Positions 33,014-43,432 are shown, counted from the first letter of the stretch. The stretch: 64,000 nt of DNA from Sepioteuthis lessoniana (GCA_963585895.1 OY757921.1:82814374-82878373); one strand, 5' to 3'. Made by a program: numbers and translations. Notes: generated by a model not told the origin, from the sequence alone.

Positions 33014-33132
33014 TTCTTATCAATCACTCTCCCCAACCGTCTTCATTACATGCAACCCTCTTGCCCTATTCAAGATTCTACAATGAAAAGATGCTGTCAT
33101 CAGTGGTTTTTGGCAACAAGCTATGAGTTTAA
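33014..33132 (+). CDS. Weak exon candidate after a pyrimidine tract
   Basis: From the AG at 33012-33013 the frame FLSITLPNRLHYMQPSCPIQ stays open for 39 codons to a gtaaag donor at 33133. No family is recognised, and a stop overlaps the donor. It could be chance sequence behind a simple pyrimidine tract. Confidence 0.2.
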
Positions 33133-33227
33133 GTAAAGAAGGCTGAAAGTGTTGGCAAGGTTTTCGAAAGACAAGAAAAAAAGAGGCTGGAAAAAACAGG
33201 TAAGACACAAATGAAATAGAGAATAAT

Positions 33228-33269
33228 AGTCATACAAAATCAAACGATTAGAAATAGAAACAAGCATAA

Positions 33270-33308
<39 letters not shown>

Positions 33309-33396
33309 CACAAATATCCACAGACATATATACAAATAAGAATATTCTTATATATATATATATATATATATATATAAGAATATAAGGATATTGGTG

Positions 33397-33441
<45 letters not shown>

Positions 33442-33505
33442 TTATGCTTGTTTCTATTGTAATCGTTTGATTATGGTTATTTGTATATATCTGTGGATAT
33501 TTGCG

Positions 33506-33555
<50 letters not shown>

Positions 33556-33865
33556 TGCAAATATCCACAGACATATATACAAATAAGAATATTCTTATAT
33601 ATATATATATATATGTATACATATATATATGTATATAAACTCGCAAATATCCACAGATATATATACAAATAAGAATATTCTTATATATATATGTATATAT
33701 ATATATAAACTCACAAATATCCACAGATATATATACAAATAAGAATATTCTTATATATATATATATATATATCTATATATATATATATAAACTCACAAAT
33801 ATCCACAGACATATATACAAATAAGAATATTCTTATATATATATATATATATATATATGTATACA
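33228..33865. repeat. Compound AT minisatellite with inverted units
   Basis: The unit aaactcacaaatatccacag, acatatatacaaataagaat, attctta plus (TA)n occurs about five times directly and once inverted (33480-33515). The block caagcataagcatata at 33263 reappears inverted near 33438. The array mixes tandem and palindromic layout. Confidence 0.85.
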
Positions 33866-33980
33866 TTCCCCTATAAAGATATTTCCATCTAATTTTGTAA
33901 CCTGACTATACCATTCTTTGGCATATACGAGATAATTTAGAAATAATCACGAACAGATGTATATATACATATATATGAGG

Positions 33981-33984
<4 letters not shown>

Positions 33985-34022
<38 letters not shown>
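33985..34022. repeat. (TA)n microsatellite
   Basis: TA run directly before the LINE fragment. Confidence 0.9.
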
Positions 34023-34024
<2 letters not shown>

Positions 34025-34034
34025 TCATGTATTT

Positions 34035-34668
34035 TAAACAAGATGGTGCCATCTCCAAATTAAATAACAAGCCTCAGAAATTAGTAGACGATTTTACATA
34101 TCTCAGAAACAGTATTTCATGTACTAAAAGTGATATCAACATATACATAGGAAATGCATGATCTGTTACTGTCAGGTTATCAACCATATAGAATCCTAAT
34201 ATCTCTGGTAAAATAAAACGTAAGTTCTTCCAAGCTGTAGTAATGTTAGTACTACTATATGGTTGCACCACCTGGACTTTAGCAACGCGCTTGGAGAAAA
34301 AACCCGATGGGAATTATTCAAGAATGTTATGTGCTATTCTGAACCAATCCTGGAACCACACGAAACATTAACTCTACTGCCACTTACCTCCTATCTCACA
34401 AAGCATCCAAGTCAGGTGAACAAGACGTGTTAGGAACTGCAGAGGAGGCATTGATGAATTCATAAACAAAATTCTCCTCTGGACTCCTAAACATGGACAC
34501 ACTGGTATTGGCTGACCAACAAAAATTTATATTCATCATCTCTGTGCAGACCCTAGATGTTGGTTGGAGGACCTACCAAGAGAAATTGGCAATAGGGATA
34601 GATGGCAAGAAAGATTCAAGGGAACCCATGCTATCAGCAGGACATGATGTTAATGATGATTATGATAT
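34035..34668 (+). mobile_element. RTE-like LINE 3' end, old
   Basis: Blocks related to FTYLGS (ttacatatctcagaaac), LLYGCTTWTL (ctactatatggttgcacc), the W.P block (ctctggactcctaaacatgg) and the end gcaggacatgatgttaatga. Many stops and frame changes. Confidence 0.7.
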
Positions 34669-34675
34669 AAGTAAA

Positions 34676-34926
34676 AAAGTAAAGTTGGCGACCGTAGTCG
34701 AGGGCAACCAGAAGGCTCCTTTTCAATGGCTACTACATTGAAGTGTAGGGGAGGGCGTTATTCCTTTTGCTGGATTGCTCCACTTTACCCTTGATATGTA
34801 CCTTATATTGCTGAGTGTTAAACAAGGAGGTATCAAGTACTATTTATAAAGTCTTTGGTATGACGCGACCTGGGATTAAACCCAGGTCTCCCGGACCATT
34901 GGCGAACACTCTACCCAATGAGATAT
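34676..34926 (-). mobile_element. SINE-B, near full length
   Basis: agtaaagttggcgaccgtag, then the body to cctgggattaaacccaggtc and gaacactctacccaatgag. Confidence 0.85.
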
Positions 34927-35089
34927 CATGATATATTACATATAGTATCCATATGATATTATGATATATTATATATATTACCCATATATATGTGTGTGAG
35001 AGAGAGATTGAAGGAAGAGATTTGAAAGGTAAACCTAAAAGACTGTTATAGTAAAATACATAAAATCTCTTCTGATTCACCCAGTTAAC
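34927..35089. other. AT-rich sequence with atgatat repeats
   Basis: atatcatgatatattac variants and a short GA run. No gene signal. Confidence 0.4.
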
Positions 35090-35633
35090 CCTTCACACAC
35101 CTAACTACAAAAACACACAAAACCCAGACCCACAGACATCAACACTGTAGAAGAAAATAACAGCTACCAGATTTTGACCCAACAACGGTCAGTGTCAAAC
35201 TGAGAAAATCATGGCTTCTGTGCATTGGCTCTGTGCATAGTCTATTCAAAATCCCTAGAAAATTCTCAGTTATAAAAAAAAGTCTATTTTTCAACAAATC
35301 ATATTTTTTCCACAGGAGCCGGTGTTTGAAATTTGGAACACATAAATAGGCCGAACAGAGATCACCCGCCAGTTGAATCGCCGGCTGTCCTGAGAGCGTC
35401 ACCAGAAAACACCGTCCGACCAGATCAAAGCAACCACTTGTCGCCGAATAGACAACCCCCCCGCCAGCCAGCCCGATATTTCATCCACTTGTTTATTTTA
35501 TTTATTTAATAAACAAAATAAACTAAATCTTTTCGTCAGTCTTATTTTTCTTGCAACCACACGCTTGTAGATAACAAGACTTACTTGTGGGTAATCAATA
35601 CAGTGTTATTAAATACAAAGGGTTACAGCAAAT
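35090..35633. other. CpG-richer low-copy segment, possible terminal repeat
   Basis: 35330-35460 has dense CpG (cgccggctg, ccgtccgacc, gtcgccgaat) followed by aataaacaaaataaa. It looks like a regulatory segment plus polyadenylation signals, as in a terminal repeat or gene end. No direct duplication of flanks is visible, so the nature is open. Confidence 0.3.
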
Positions 35634-35749
35634 AAGCAGAATTATTTAAAAAAGAAAAGAAAAAGGTGTCACACAATTGGAAATAAACAGAGGGTCATGT
35701 TGAACTTAGTCTCTCACATATTGGCACATATTCAAACAGCTGTTTGTTT
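35634..35749 (+). repeat. 116-bp direct duplication, copy 1
   Basis: Begins agcagaattatttaaaaaag and ends caaacagctgtttgttt. It recurs at 36103-36219 with few changes. Confidence 0.9.
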
Positions 35750-35892
35750 TTGTTCTGTTTTTTATTTTCACTGAGAGGATGAGGTACAAATTTTACTGAA
35801 ATGACCTTTATTTTTCATGAACATTTGCTGGCACAAACTGAGAAACAAAACCAGTCATCACAGATATCTCATTAGTGGGTTCATCATTTTGA

Positions 35893-36465
35893 CTTGTTGA
35901 TGGTTGGTTGTGTTTTATGGCATATTAACCCTTGTAGGTTATTTAATGCCAAATCCTGTTTATAGATTCATATAGAATATATATTACTTGAAAATAAATA
36001 GTTTATTGGTAAAAATTTTAAAATGAGCCAGAGATCATTTGTTTGCAAAGTTAAATGGTTTCAAGTATTGCTATCTAACACCAATAATCCAATTTAAGCA
36101 TAAAAGCAGAATTATTTAAAAAAGAAAAGAAAAAGGTGTCACACTATTGGAAATGAACTGAAGGTCATGTTGAAATTAGTATCTCCCATATTGGCACATA
36201 TTCAAACAGCTGTTTGTTTACACAGTTAAATGATTTAAAGTTTTGTCAAGGATTAAACAGTTCTATCGCATCCATAGATGGGACCCTAACAGGTCCAACC
36301 ACTCAGGCTTAGAGTGGTTGCGGGAGTAATAGTAATAAAGGGTACTCTAAATTTCCTAAAGCTCCGGGACCGAAGCCTCACTATCAGATCATTTAATGTC
36401 ATGTTCAGTCTTATCCCTTGTCAGAGATGCAGTCAGCATAATCTACAGATCTAAATGACTGGACT
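35893..36465 (-). mobile_element. VRE subfamily 2 with an inserted duplication
   Basis: Tail ttttatggcatattaaccct, second-type units (agttaaatggtttcaag), then the 116-bp copy 2 (36103-36219), then the 5' domain to taaatgactggactg. Confidence 0.8.
36103..36219 (+). repeat. 116-bp direct duplication, copy 2
   Basis: Matches 35634-35749 but sits inside a VRE, so non-VRE flank was copied into the element or a local rearrangement occurred. Confidence 0.9.
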
Positions 36466-36487
36466 GTTTGTTGAAAATTAGCCTGAT

Positions 36488-36600
36488 TGTAGAGGAGTTC
36501 CCATGGCTTAATGGCTAAACTGCTGGGCTGCAGCCTTGAAGTGAGTAAGTTCAAATTGCAGTCGCTGTTATATTAGCCAATGATTTTCACAAATATCATT
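36488..36600 (+). mobile_element. SINE-C head
   Basis: tRNA-like: gaggagttcccatggcttaa with the A box, agttcaaattgcag as B box. Related to 52755 and 61707. Confidence 0.6.
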
Positions 36601-36604
36601 TGTA

Positions 36605-37149
36605 TGGTTGGTTGGTTGGGTTTTATGGCATATCAACCTTTGTAGGTTATTTAATGCTAAATCTACTTTTATACAAATAATCAGTTCCATTTCAAACAAT
36701 TCACTTTAGGATGAGTACACAGTTTAATTGTCAAAAACATTTCTATTTCAAGCTATTCTGTTTCGTCAAACAGTTCTAATTCAAACAATTCAGTTTAGTA
36801 TAAGTATAGATTTTGTTTACACATAGTTAAATGTCAAAACAGTTCTATATAAAACAATTAAGTTTAGCATACTAAAACAGTTCTATTTCAAGCAATTCAG
36901 TTTAGTGTAAGTACACAGTTTAGTTCTATTTGACCCATAAAAAGGGCCTTATCAGTTGCTACCACTCCAGGCCAGAGTGGACCTGGGAGCAATGGCAATG
37001 AAGGGGTACTCCACATTCCCCAAAGCTCCAGCATTACTGAAGCCTCACCATGAGATTGTTTAGTGTCATATCCAGGACACTCATTGGTGGGGTTCTTACC
37101 CCTCTGCAGAGGTGAAGTCGGTGTATTCTACAGCCCCAGCTGACTGGGA
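36605..37149 (-). mobile_element. VRE, full length
   Basis: (ggtt)n tail, ttttatggcatatcaacctt, about five units and a complete 5' domain ending gccccagctgactggg. Confidence 0.85.
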
Positions 37150-37380
37150 AATGTATGCTTGCATTTTGCTTAAAGCTTCTCAATGCATTACAGTATTTAT
37201 GGCAGTGGATTTTTCCACAAATGAAGACAAAACCCTCTACTCTTTTTCAGCAACCATTATGCTAATCACCACATGTGTTTGAAAACGTCAGGAAAAAAAA
37301 GCTGCACAAAACAAAACAGTTAATACTGAATCATAACACATGGTAGACAGCCCTAAAATATATACCACCTTACGTATTTA

Positions 37381-37601
37381 ACCAACCCCTTCATAATGAA
37401 CAGGATGAAACACAATGCCAAATTTTCAAGCAGAGTTTAACAGGTTTGAAATCAGAGTTTTCCTTCTCCTAGAATAGTTGCCACGTGAAGGTTAAAGAGT
37501 TCAGTCTGCCCAAATATATATCCATCGCTGAAAGGAGAATAGTTGGATGTATATCTTTCTGAAGAGTATTTGCACTATGTGAAATACAAACAGCCTCATC
37601 C
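37381..37601 (-). mobile_element. SINE-A, old, head missing
   Basis: accaaccccttcataatgaa, gagtttaacaggtttgaaat, ttttccttctcctagaatag. Ends in the core-to-head junction. Confidence 0.7.
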
Positions 37602-37736
37602 ATTTCTTATTGTAGAATAACAACAATAATAACATCGCACTCACCTCACCAGACCTCATCCGTGCAGCTGGACACAGCAACCCACAATACATCAAGCTAA
37701 TAAAGATGATAACTATCACACCATGAGCCCCTCCAG

Positions 37737-38166
37737 ATACCACCTCATACATATGGATAATATTATGATATTTATCATAAAAAAAGAACCAGAAACTCTT
37801 ATACAAACTATTAGAATCTGCAGTCTGGAAATAAGAATGGAATTTGGGATAGAAAAATATGCCATGTTTATAATAAAAAAAGGTAAAAGACAAGTAACAG
37901 AAGGAATAGAACTGCCCAATCAGGATACTTAGCAACAAAGAAACCTGCAAATATCTGGGAATATTAGAAGCAGATACCATCAAGCAAATGGAGATTAAAG
38001 AAAAATTAACAAAGGAGCATCTTAGAAGAAGAAGAATACGTCTTGAAGCTAAACTCTACTACAGAAATCTAAGCAAAGGAATAAATTCTGGGACAGTCTC
38101 CAATGTAAGATTTTCTGGATTATTCTTAAAATGGACCAGGCATGAATTGAGACATATGGACCCTTG
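37737..38166 (+). mobile_element. LINE reverse-transcriptase fragment
   Basis: The + strand codes HMDNIMIFIIKKEPETLIQT, then GIEKYAMFIIKKGKRQVTEG, YLGILEADTIKQMEIKEKL and SGLFLKWTRHELRHMDP. The first block matches the catalytic YMDD region (here HMDN), followed by the K.G and YLG motifs of non-LTR reverse transcriptases. One stop lies near 37930. A different LINE from the RTE-like ends, truncated on both sides. Confidence 0.75.
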
Positions 38167-38279
38167 AACAAATATAATTAGTTTTGCAATGTGTAATTAC
38201 TTCCAATTCAAATTATATATTTTTTCGATAACCCTTACACATGCACACATAAATATATATGTGTGTGCATATATATAAA

Positions 38280-38488
38280 AGTAAGTTGGCAACAATAGTC
38301 GAGGGTGACCCAAAAACTCCCTTTTCATCAACCACTACACTGGATTGCTCCTTTACCTTTGATTCTTACCTTATAATGCTGAATGTTAAGTGAGGTGGCA
38401 TCAGGTACCATTTTTTGAGTCTTTGGTATGACTCAATCTGGGATTAAACCCAGGCCATTGGCAAACACTCTACCTACTAGACGAGTGG
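38280..38488 (-). mobile_element. SINE-B, short
   Basis: agtaagttggcaacaatagt, then a deletion in the middle, ending gcaaacactctacctactag. Confidence 0.75.
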
Positions 38489-38552
38489 ACTGATTGGCCA
38501 AGTGTAAATATAAAATATGAAAAAACAAATGATTCAGAGGATGTATTTTTTT

Positions 38553-38868
38553 ATGTATGATATATGCCAACATTTTGAATGCTGTGAGCAATATTGAACA
38601 AGTCCTGGAGGCAGCACCCATCAAAGCAGCAATTGTACGGCCACTTACGACTCATCCCGAAAACTATCTAACTGACATACTCCTGTGGACCCCCTCACAT
38701 TGACGAGCAAAGGCAAGACGACCAGCTTGTACCTACATACACCAGCTCTGTGCCAATACAGGATGAAGCCTTGAAGACATACCGGAAGAGATGGATGATA
38801 GAGAAGGGTGGCAGGAGAGGGTCAGGGAGATCTGTGCTGATGGTGTGACATGATGATGATGATGATGA
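38553..38868 (+). mobile_element. RTE-like LINE 3' end with internal deletion
   Basis: atgccaacattttgaatgct, then gtcctggaggcagcaccca to (gat)n at 38852-38868. Nearly identical to 42529-42850 but lacks about 60 bp around the TRHAG block. Confidence 0.8.
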
Positions 38869-38992
38869 AAAGTATATTCAGGGTAATATAATACCTCTTA
38901 TATCTTTCAGATGATAACAGACTGACTTCAGCATTAGGTAACAAAATAAGGAATGACATACTGTAAAACTAACCAAACAACCCTCTGATTTG

Positions 38993-38998
<6 letters not shown>

Positions 38999-39040
<42 letters not shown>
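38999..39040. repeat. (CT)n and (TA)n microsatellite
   Basis: CT run joined to TA run. Confidence 0.9.
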
Positions 39041-39042
<2 letters not shown>

Positions 39043-39045
39043 GTA

Positions 39046-39238
39046 AGGGTCAATAAAAAGTTCTAAGCCTCAACTAGATTTTAGATTTGTTGCAATTTGT
39101 ATGGGCCTCACTGGTATAGAAATAAAGACAGAAATCTGATTGAGTTTTTCTACTTTAATAATAAGCGTTGTCACACAAAATATTCAGCTAAGACTCTGCT
39201 TTCTGGATGAGGCTTAAAACTTTTTGAACGACCCTTGT
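39046..39238. mobile_element. MITE with about 30-bp inverted ends
   Basis: Left agggtcaataaaaagttcta and agcctcaac; right complement gggtcgttcaaaaagtttta and agcctcatc. No coding sequence. Likely a mariner-derived non-autonomous element. Confidence 0.75.
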
Positions 39239-39282
39239 GAGTGTGCACATATATATATATGATATGTACAGGGTGTTAAAAA

Positions 39283-39508
39283 AAAAATTGATTCATTTGA
39301 GATGTACAGGGTTTTTCAGAAAAATTCATATCACTTAGTAATTTGATAGTTTGACAACCATTCACAGAAAAAGAACTGAGATTTAAACAATTAATCAAAT
39401 TTTGAATTGTTTCTACCCAAGCTGTTAAAATTTGACATCATTTGAACGAGAATTGGTCAAGTTATAAGATTATGAAATGATATCGATTTTTCTGAAACAC
39501 CCTGTATA
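39283..39508. mobile_element. MITE with TACAGGGT-type ends
   Basis: Left tacagggtttttcagaaaaa and the right complement tacagggtgtttcagaaaaa form inverted ends. About 225 bp, non-coding. Confidence 0.75.
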
Positions 39509-39585
39509 AACGAGTAGCTAAGTCAATTGTTTTATCTATTTAACCATAGAAATGTCATTGAATGGAAAAGAAAAGACATCAAACA

Positions 39586-39903
39586 ATAATTTTTATTTAT
39601 TGCAGACTTTTTGTCCTCATCTTGGTAGTTTTTTGTGTTGTTTCTTCTTTCACTACGTTTTGGCCAAATTTCACCTCTGGCCTTCTTCAGGTGATTTTAC
39701 CACGATCTCGGATAGGAATGATGAGTTTTGTAACCGTATCAGTAATTACTGGGGATACGTTTACAAGACTCATCATTCCTATCCAAGGTCATGGTAAAAT
39801 CACCTGAAGAAGGCCAGAGGTGAAATTTGGCAGAAACCTAGTGAAAGAAGAAACAACACAAAAAACTACCAAGATGAGGACAAAAAGTCAGCAATAAATA
39901 AAA
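39586..39903. repeat. Near-perfect palindrome, arms about 145 bp
   Basis: ctcatcttggtagttttttg to ggataggaatgatgagt on the left is complementary to actcatcattcctatcc to actaccaagatgaggac on the right, around a loop of roughly 25 bp at 39732-39756. Each arm holds ctgaagaaggcc and tttggcc/agaaac-type blocks. Confidence 0.9.
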
Positions 39904-39961
39904 ATCAATTCTCAGATTAAGAAGCCTCATCTCAAAATGATTCCAATTAAAGGCAATCAAA

Positions 39962-40076
39962 CAATAAATATCGAATTTGGAGTTGTCTCTACTTGTGCTA
40001 TTAAAATTTGAGATTATTTGAATGAGAATTGGTCAAGTAATTAGGTTATGAAATTATATCAATGTTTCTGAAACTC
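39962..40076. mobile_element. Second half of the TACAGGGT-type MITE
   Basis: gctattaaaatttgagatta and gaatgagaattggtcaag match 39410-39500. It lies right of the palindrome. Confidence 0.7.
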
Positions 40077-40271
40077 ACTCTCTCTCTCTCTCTATGTATA
40101 TATATATATATATATATCATCACAGAAAATAACTGACTGTTAAGTTATTTGTGATTGCAAGCATAATAGTTTGATCTTTAAGTACAAACACTCAAACCTT
40201 TTTTCTATTCACTTCTTTTCTCCGTCACCTGAACCAGAATTGTCTGTTATGAATTGACCAAGAACTTGATA

Positions 40272-40560
40272 CTATTTACCAACCCCTCCGCTCGGGCAGG
40301 ATATGACACAAGGTCAATTTTTGAGCGGAGTTTAACAGGTTTGAATTCAGAGTTTTCCTTCTCCTAGACTAGTTGCCTAACCAAGGCTGAAGAACCTAGT
40401 CTGTCCTACTATTTACCCATAGCTGGAGGGAGAATAATTGGATTCATACCTTTCCCAAGGGTATTAGTGCTATGTGAAATGCAATCAGTCTCGTCCAGGA
40501 TTTGAACTCGTGTCGCCGTGTCCATTTCCTACGATGATACCGACTACACCACGGGTACCT
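40272..40560 (-). mobile_element. SINE-A, full length, 13-bp target duplication
   Basis: Flanked by caagaacttgata at 40259-40271 and 40561-40573. Complete from ttaccaacccctccgctcgg to ccacgggtacct. Confidence 0.95.
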
Positions 40561-40814
40561 CAAGAACTTGATATAGAATCTTAGATGTCATGTCTCACAT
40601 TGTCTGACATTCCACTCACTTTGTATTTGTGTAATATCACTGGGGTTTTCTTGTTGCCAAATATTGTCAGTGAATCCTGGTCATCTATTGTTGAATAGAA
40701 CTGCTTGTCTGTTCTTGACAAGGGTTAGATGTGAGGTTATTATATCAGTAACCAAATGTTATATCTATATCATTAGTTGATACGTTTCCAACATTAGAGG
40801 ATGCAAGTTAGTTC
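40561..40814. other. Low-copy sequence, no gene seen
   Basis: Nothing recognised beyond the target duplication. Confidence 0.4.
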
Positions 40815-41173
40815 TTTACAATCAAATTATGTTTGTACTTTCAGATGCTTTCTGAATATTTTGTATCTTATTTACGTTATCTGTTGTTCCAATCTTGATT
40901 GTTATATCTTTGTTTTGGCCTCAGTGCTCTTCAGACTTTTAGAGATATCTTTTATAGCAGGGAATTTCAGACAGAACTCTTTAAAACTCATGAGTGTTGA
41001 CCATTCTAATTCTCATGTCTCTGCCTTGGCATATCTCATATTAGTTAATTCGCCTTCTTAGTTATTTTAACCTTTTAATATTGTTTTTCTTTCCTTTAAA
41101 TAAGAGCCAGAGATTGAACTCATGACTTCCAATTAGGAGTTCTTCATGCTTTTATTACTTAAGCCAAAGCATC
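40815..41173 (-). mobile_element. SINE-E, longest copy
   Basis: Sense head at the right: tggcttaagtaataaaagca with A-box character and catgagttcaatctctgg as B box. The body contains catatctcatattagttaat and ccattctaattctcatg. Partner copies at 61205, 59104, 18750 and 19965. Confidence 0.6.
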
Positions 41174-41188
41174 TCAAAGTGGTCCTGT

Positions 41189-41770
41189 TGCCCAGTCGGC
41201 TGGGGCTGTAGAATACACCGACTGCTTCTCTGCAGATGGGTAAGACCCCCCCCCCAACGAGTGTCCTGGATATGACACTAAACAATCTGATGGTGAGGTT
41301 CCAGCAGTGCTGGAGCTTTGGGGAATGCGGAGTACCCCTTCATTGCCATTGCTCCCAGCTCCACTCTGGCCCGGAGTGGTAGCACCTGATAAGGGTCCTA
41401 TCTATGGGTTAAATAGAATTAACAGCATACTTATGCTAAAATGAATTGTTTGATTGAACTAAATAGCTTTAAATGGAAATGTTTTTGACAACTAAACTGT
41501 ACTTACATTTAAACTGTGTGCTTATGCTTAACTGAATTATTTGAAATAGAACTGTTTTTCGACATTAAAACTGTATTTACACTTAACCGAATTGTTACAT
41601 ACAACTGGCTGAATAGTTAGAAATGGAAATGTTTTTGACCATTGAACTGTGTACTTATGCTAAACTGAATTGTTTTAAATAGAATAGATTATTTACATAA
41701 AAATGGATTTGGTGTTAAATAACCTACAAAGGTTGATATGCCATAAAACCCAACAAAACAACCAACCAAC
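41189..41770 (+). mobile_element. VRE, reference copy with 13-bp target duplication
   Basis: Flanked by aaagtggtcctgt (41176-41188 and 41771-41783), which fixes a 582-bp element. Order: 5' head tgcccagtcggctggggctg, tctgcagatgggtaag, gagtggtagcacctgataag; five or so internal units (atgctaaaatgaattgtttg); tail ggtgttaaataacctacaaa, ccataaaaccc and (aacc)n. It has no open frame. A weak A-box/B-box-like pair (tggcccggagtgg, gggttaaatagaa) lies late in the 5' domain. Confidence 0.95.
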
Positions 41771-41890
41771 AAAGTGGTCCTGTGTGTGAATAAAATTTTG
41801 GGGGTCTAAATAAAAGCATAAGAGGCCATAGGGGGTGAATTTACAAGTTTATATCTATAAATCCCTTTATAAATGAAGAACAAAAATCAT

Positions 41891-42028
41891 TTTGTTTGTT
41901 TGTTTGTTTGTTTAATGGCATATCAACTCTTTGTATGTTATTTAATCCCAAAGCTATTCTGCTAGAAGAACAGTGGTGGTACTATTTAACCCATAGCTGG
42001 TAGGATAAGGGGGCTCATACCTTTCCCA
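41891..42028 (-). mobile_element. SINE-D, 5'-truncated, 12-bp target duplication
   Basis: Flanked by aacaaaaatcat (41879-41890 and 42029-42040). It contains (gttt)n, the tail shared with VRE, and the core up to cctttccc. Confidence 0.9.
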
Positions 42029-42211
42029 AACAAAAATCATATTGACTTGTTATCAGATACCATACACAAAGGAAGATGCCAGATTTGGTGTGATGGCCAT
42101 AGGTGATATGTCATTCAACTGCAGCCGATAAGTGATTTAAATGAACTGATGATAAAACTGTGTGCAAATAAAATTAAAAAAGATGTTAGTAGATATTGAA
42201 AATATAGTGCT

Positions 42212-42345
42212 ATATATTGCTGAGTGTTAAGCAAAGAGATATCAAGTACCATTTTTAAAGTCTTTGGTATGACCCAACTTGGGACGGAAGCCCTGTCTCC
42301 TGGACCATTGGCGAGCACTCTACCCACAAGGCCAATGAGCCGAAA
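42212..42345 (-). mobile_element. SINE-B 5' half
   Basis: ttgctgagtgttaagcaaag to acccacaaggccaatgagcc. Confidence 0.8.
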
Positions 42346-42349
42346 CGCT

Positions 42350-42440
42350 TAAAAATAAATCAAATTTTGGTATTAAGTAACCCATAAGGAGTTGATCTAG
42401 CTTTAAGCAAATAAACCAATCCAACCCAACCCAACCCAAG
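42350..42440 (+). mobile_element. VRE/SINE-D tail fragment
   Basis: tttggtattaagtaacccat and (caacc)n at the end. Confidence 0.65.
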
Positions 42441-42528
42441 TAAAATTTATTTGTTTTTTTTTTAGCAGTTATGATTTGGGACGCTAAAACATTTTTGTCA
42501 CTTATCCTTAATGTCAATTTACTATACT

Positions 42529-42850
42529 TTATGTATGATATATGCCAACATTTTGAATGCTGTGAGCAATATTGAACAAGTCCTGGAGGCAGCACCCCTC
42601 AATGCAGTAGTTGTACGGCCACTTACCACCCATCCCTTGAAAACTATCCAAGTTAGACGAACCAGACATGCAGGATACTGCTGGAGAAGTAGGAATGAAC
42701 TCATAATTGACATACTCCTGTGGACCCCCTCACATTGACGAGCAAAGGCAAGAGGACCAGCTAGAATCTACGTACACCAGCTCTGTGCCGATACAGGATG
42801 AAGCCTTGAAGACCTACTGGAAGAGATGAACGATAGAGAAGGGTGGCAAT
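42529..42850 (+). mobile_element. RTE-like LINE 3' fragment
   Basis: Codes NKSWRQHP-like, RRTRHAGYCWRSRNELIIDI and LLWTPSH; cut before the usual 3' end at gaagggtggcaa. Pair of 38553-38868. Confidence 0.8.
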
Positions 42851-43128
42851 ACCATATAAATTCCCTCCTGTTGGCTGGACCGCCGAGCATTCATGCTAGG
42901 TAGAATATTAATTACAATATTTCATATTGTACTCTGGGTCTAGTGAATCTATGACCAGCAAGGTCATGTGGCATACATACTGGGAGACTCTGTAAAGGCT
43001 AGCATAGTTCACATTGCACCAATGACCAGTTTTCTCCAGCAGCATATGAGTCTCGGCTTGTGTGCAACCTTCCCTGTCTAACCCTACTATAAAATGACCT
43101 TGTGTCAAATCCTGCATGGTGGATGGCA
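42851..43128. other. Low-copy sequence, no gene seen
   Basis: Nothing recognised. Confidence 0.4.
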
Positions 43129-43141
43129 CAGATAAATATAC

Positions 43142-43432
43142 ATATTTACCAATCCCTCTGCTCAGGCAGGATATGACACAAGGTCAATTCTTAAGCAGAG
43201 TTTAACAGGTTTGAATTCAGAGTTTTCCTTCTCCTAGACTAGTTGCCTCACCAAGGCTGAAGAACCTAGCCTGTCCTACTATTTACCCATAGCTGGAGGA
43301 AGAATAATTGGATTCATACCTTTTCCAAGGGTATTAGTGCTATGTGAAAATGCAATCAGTTTCATCCAGGATTTGAAGTTGTGTCGCTGTGTACATTTCT
43401 TACGACGATAACCATTACACCACGGGCACCTC
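43142..43432 (-). mobile_element. SINE-A, full length, 13-bp target duplication
   Basis: Flanked by cagataaatatac (43129-43141 and 43433-43445). Confidence 0.95.

Noticed and set aside
37501-37983. 160-codon minus-strand open frame
   Set aside because: It is the antisense of a LINE reverse-transcriptase fragment read on the + strand.
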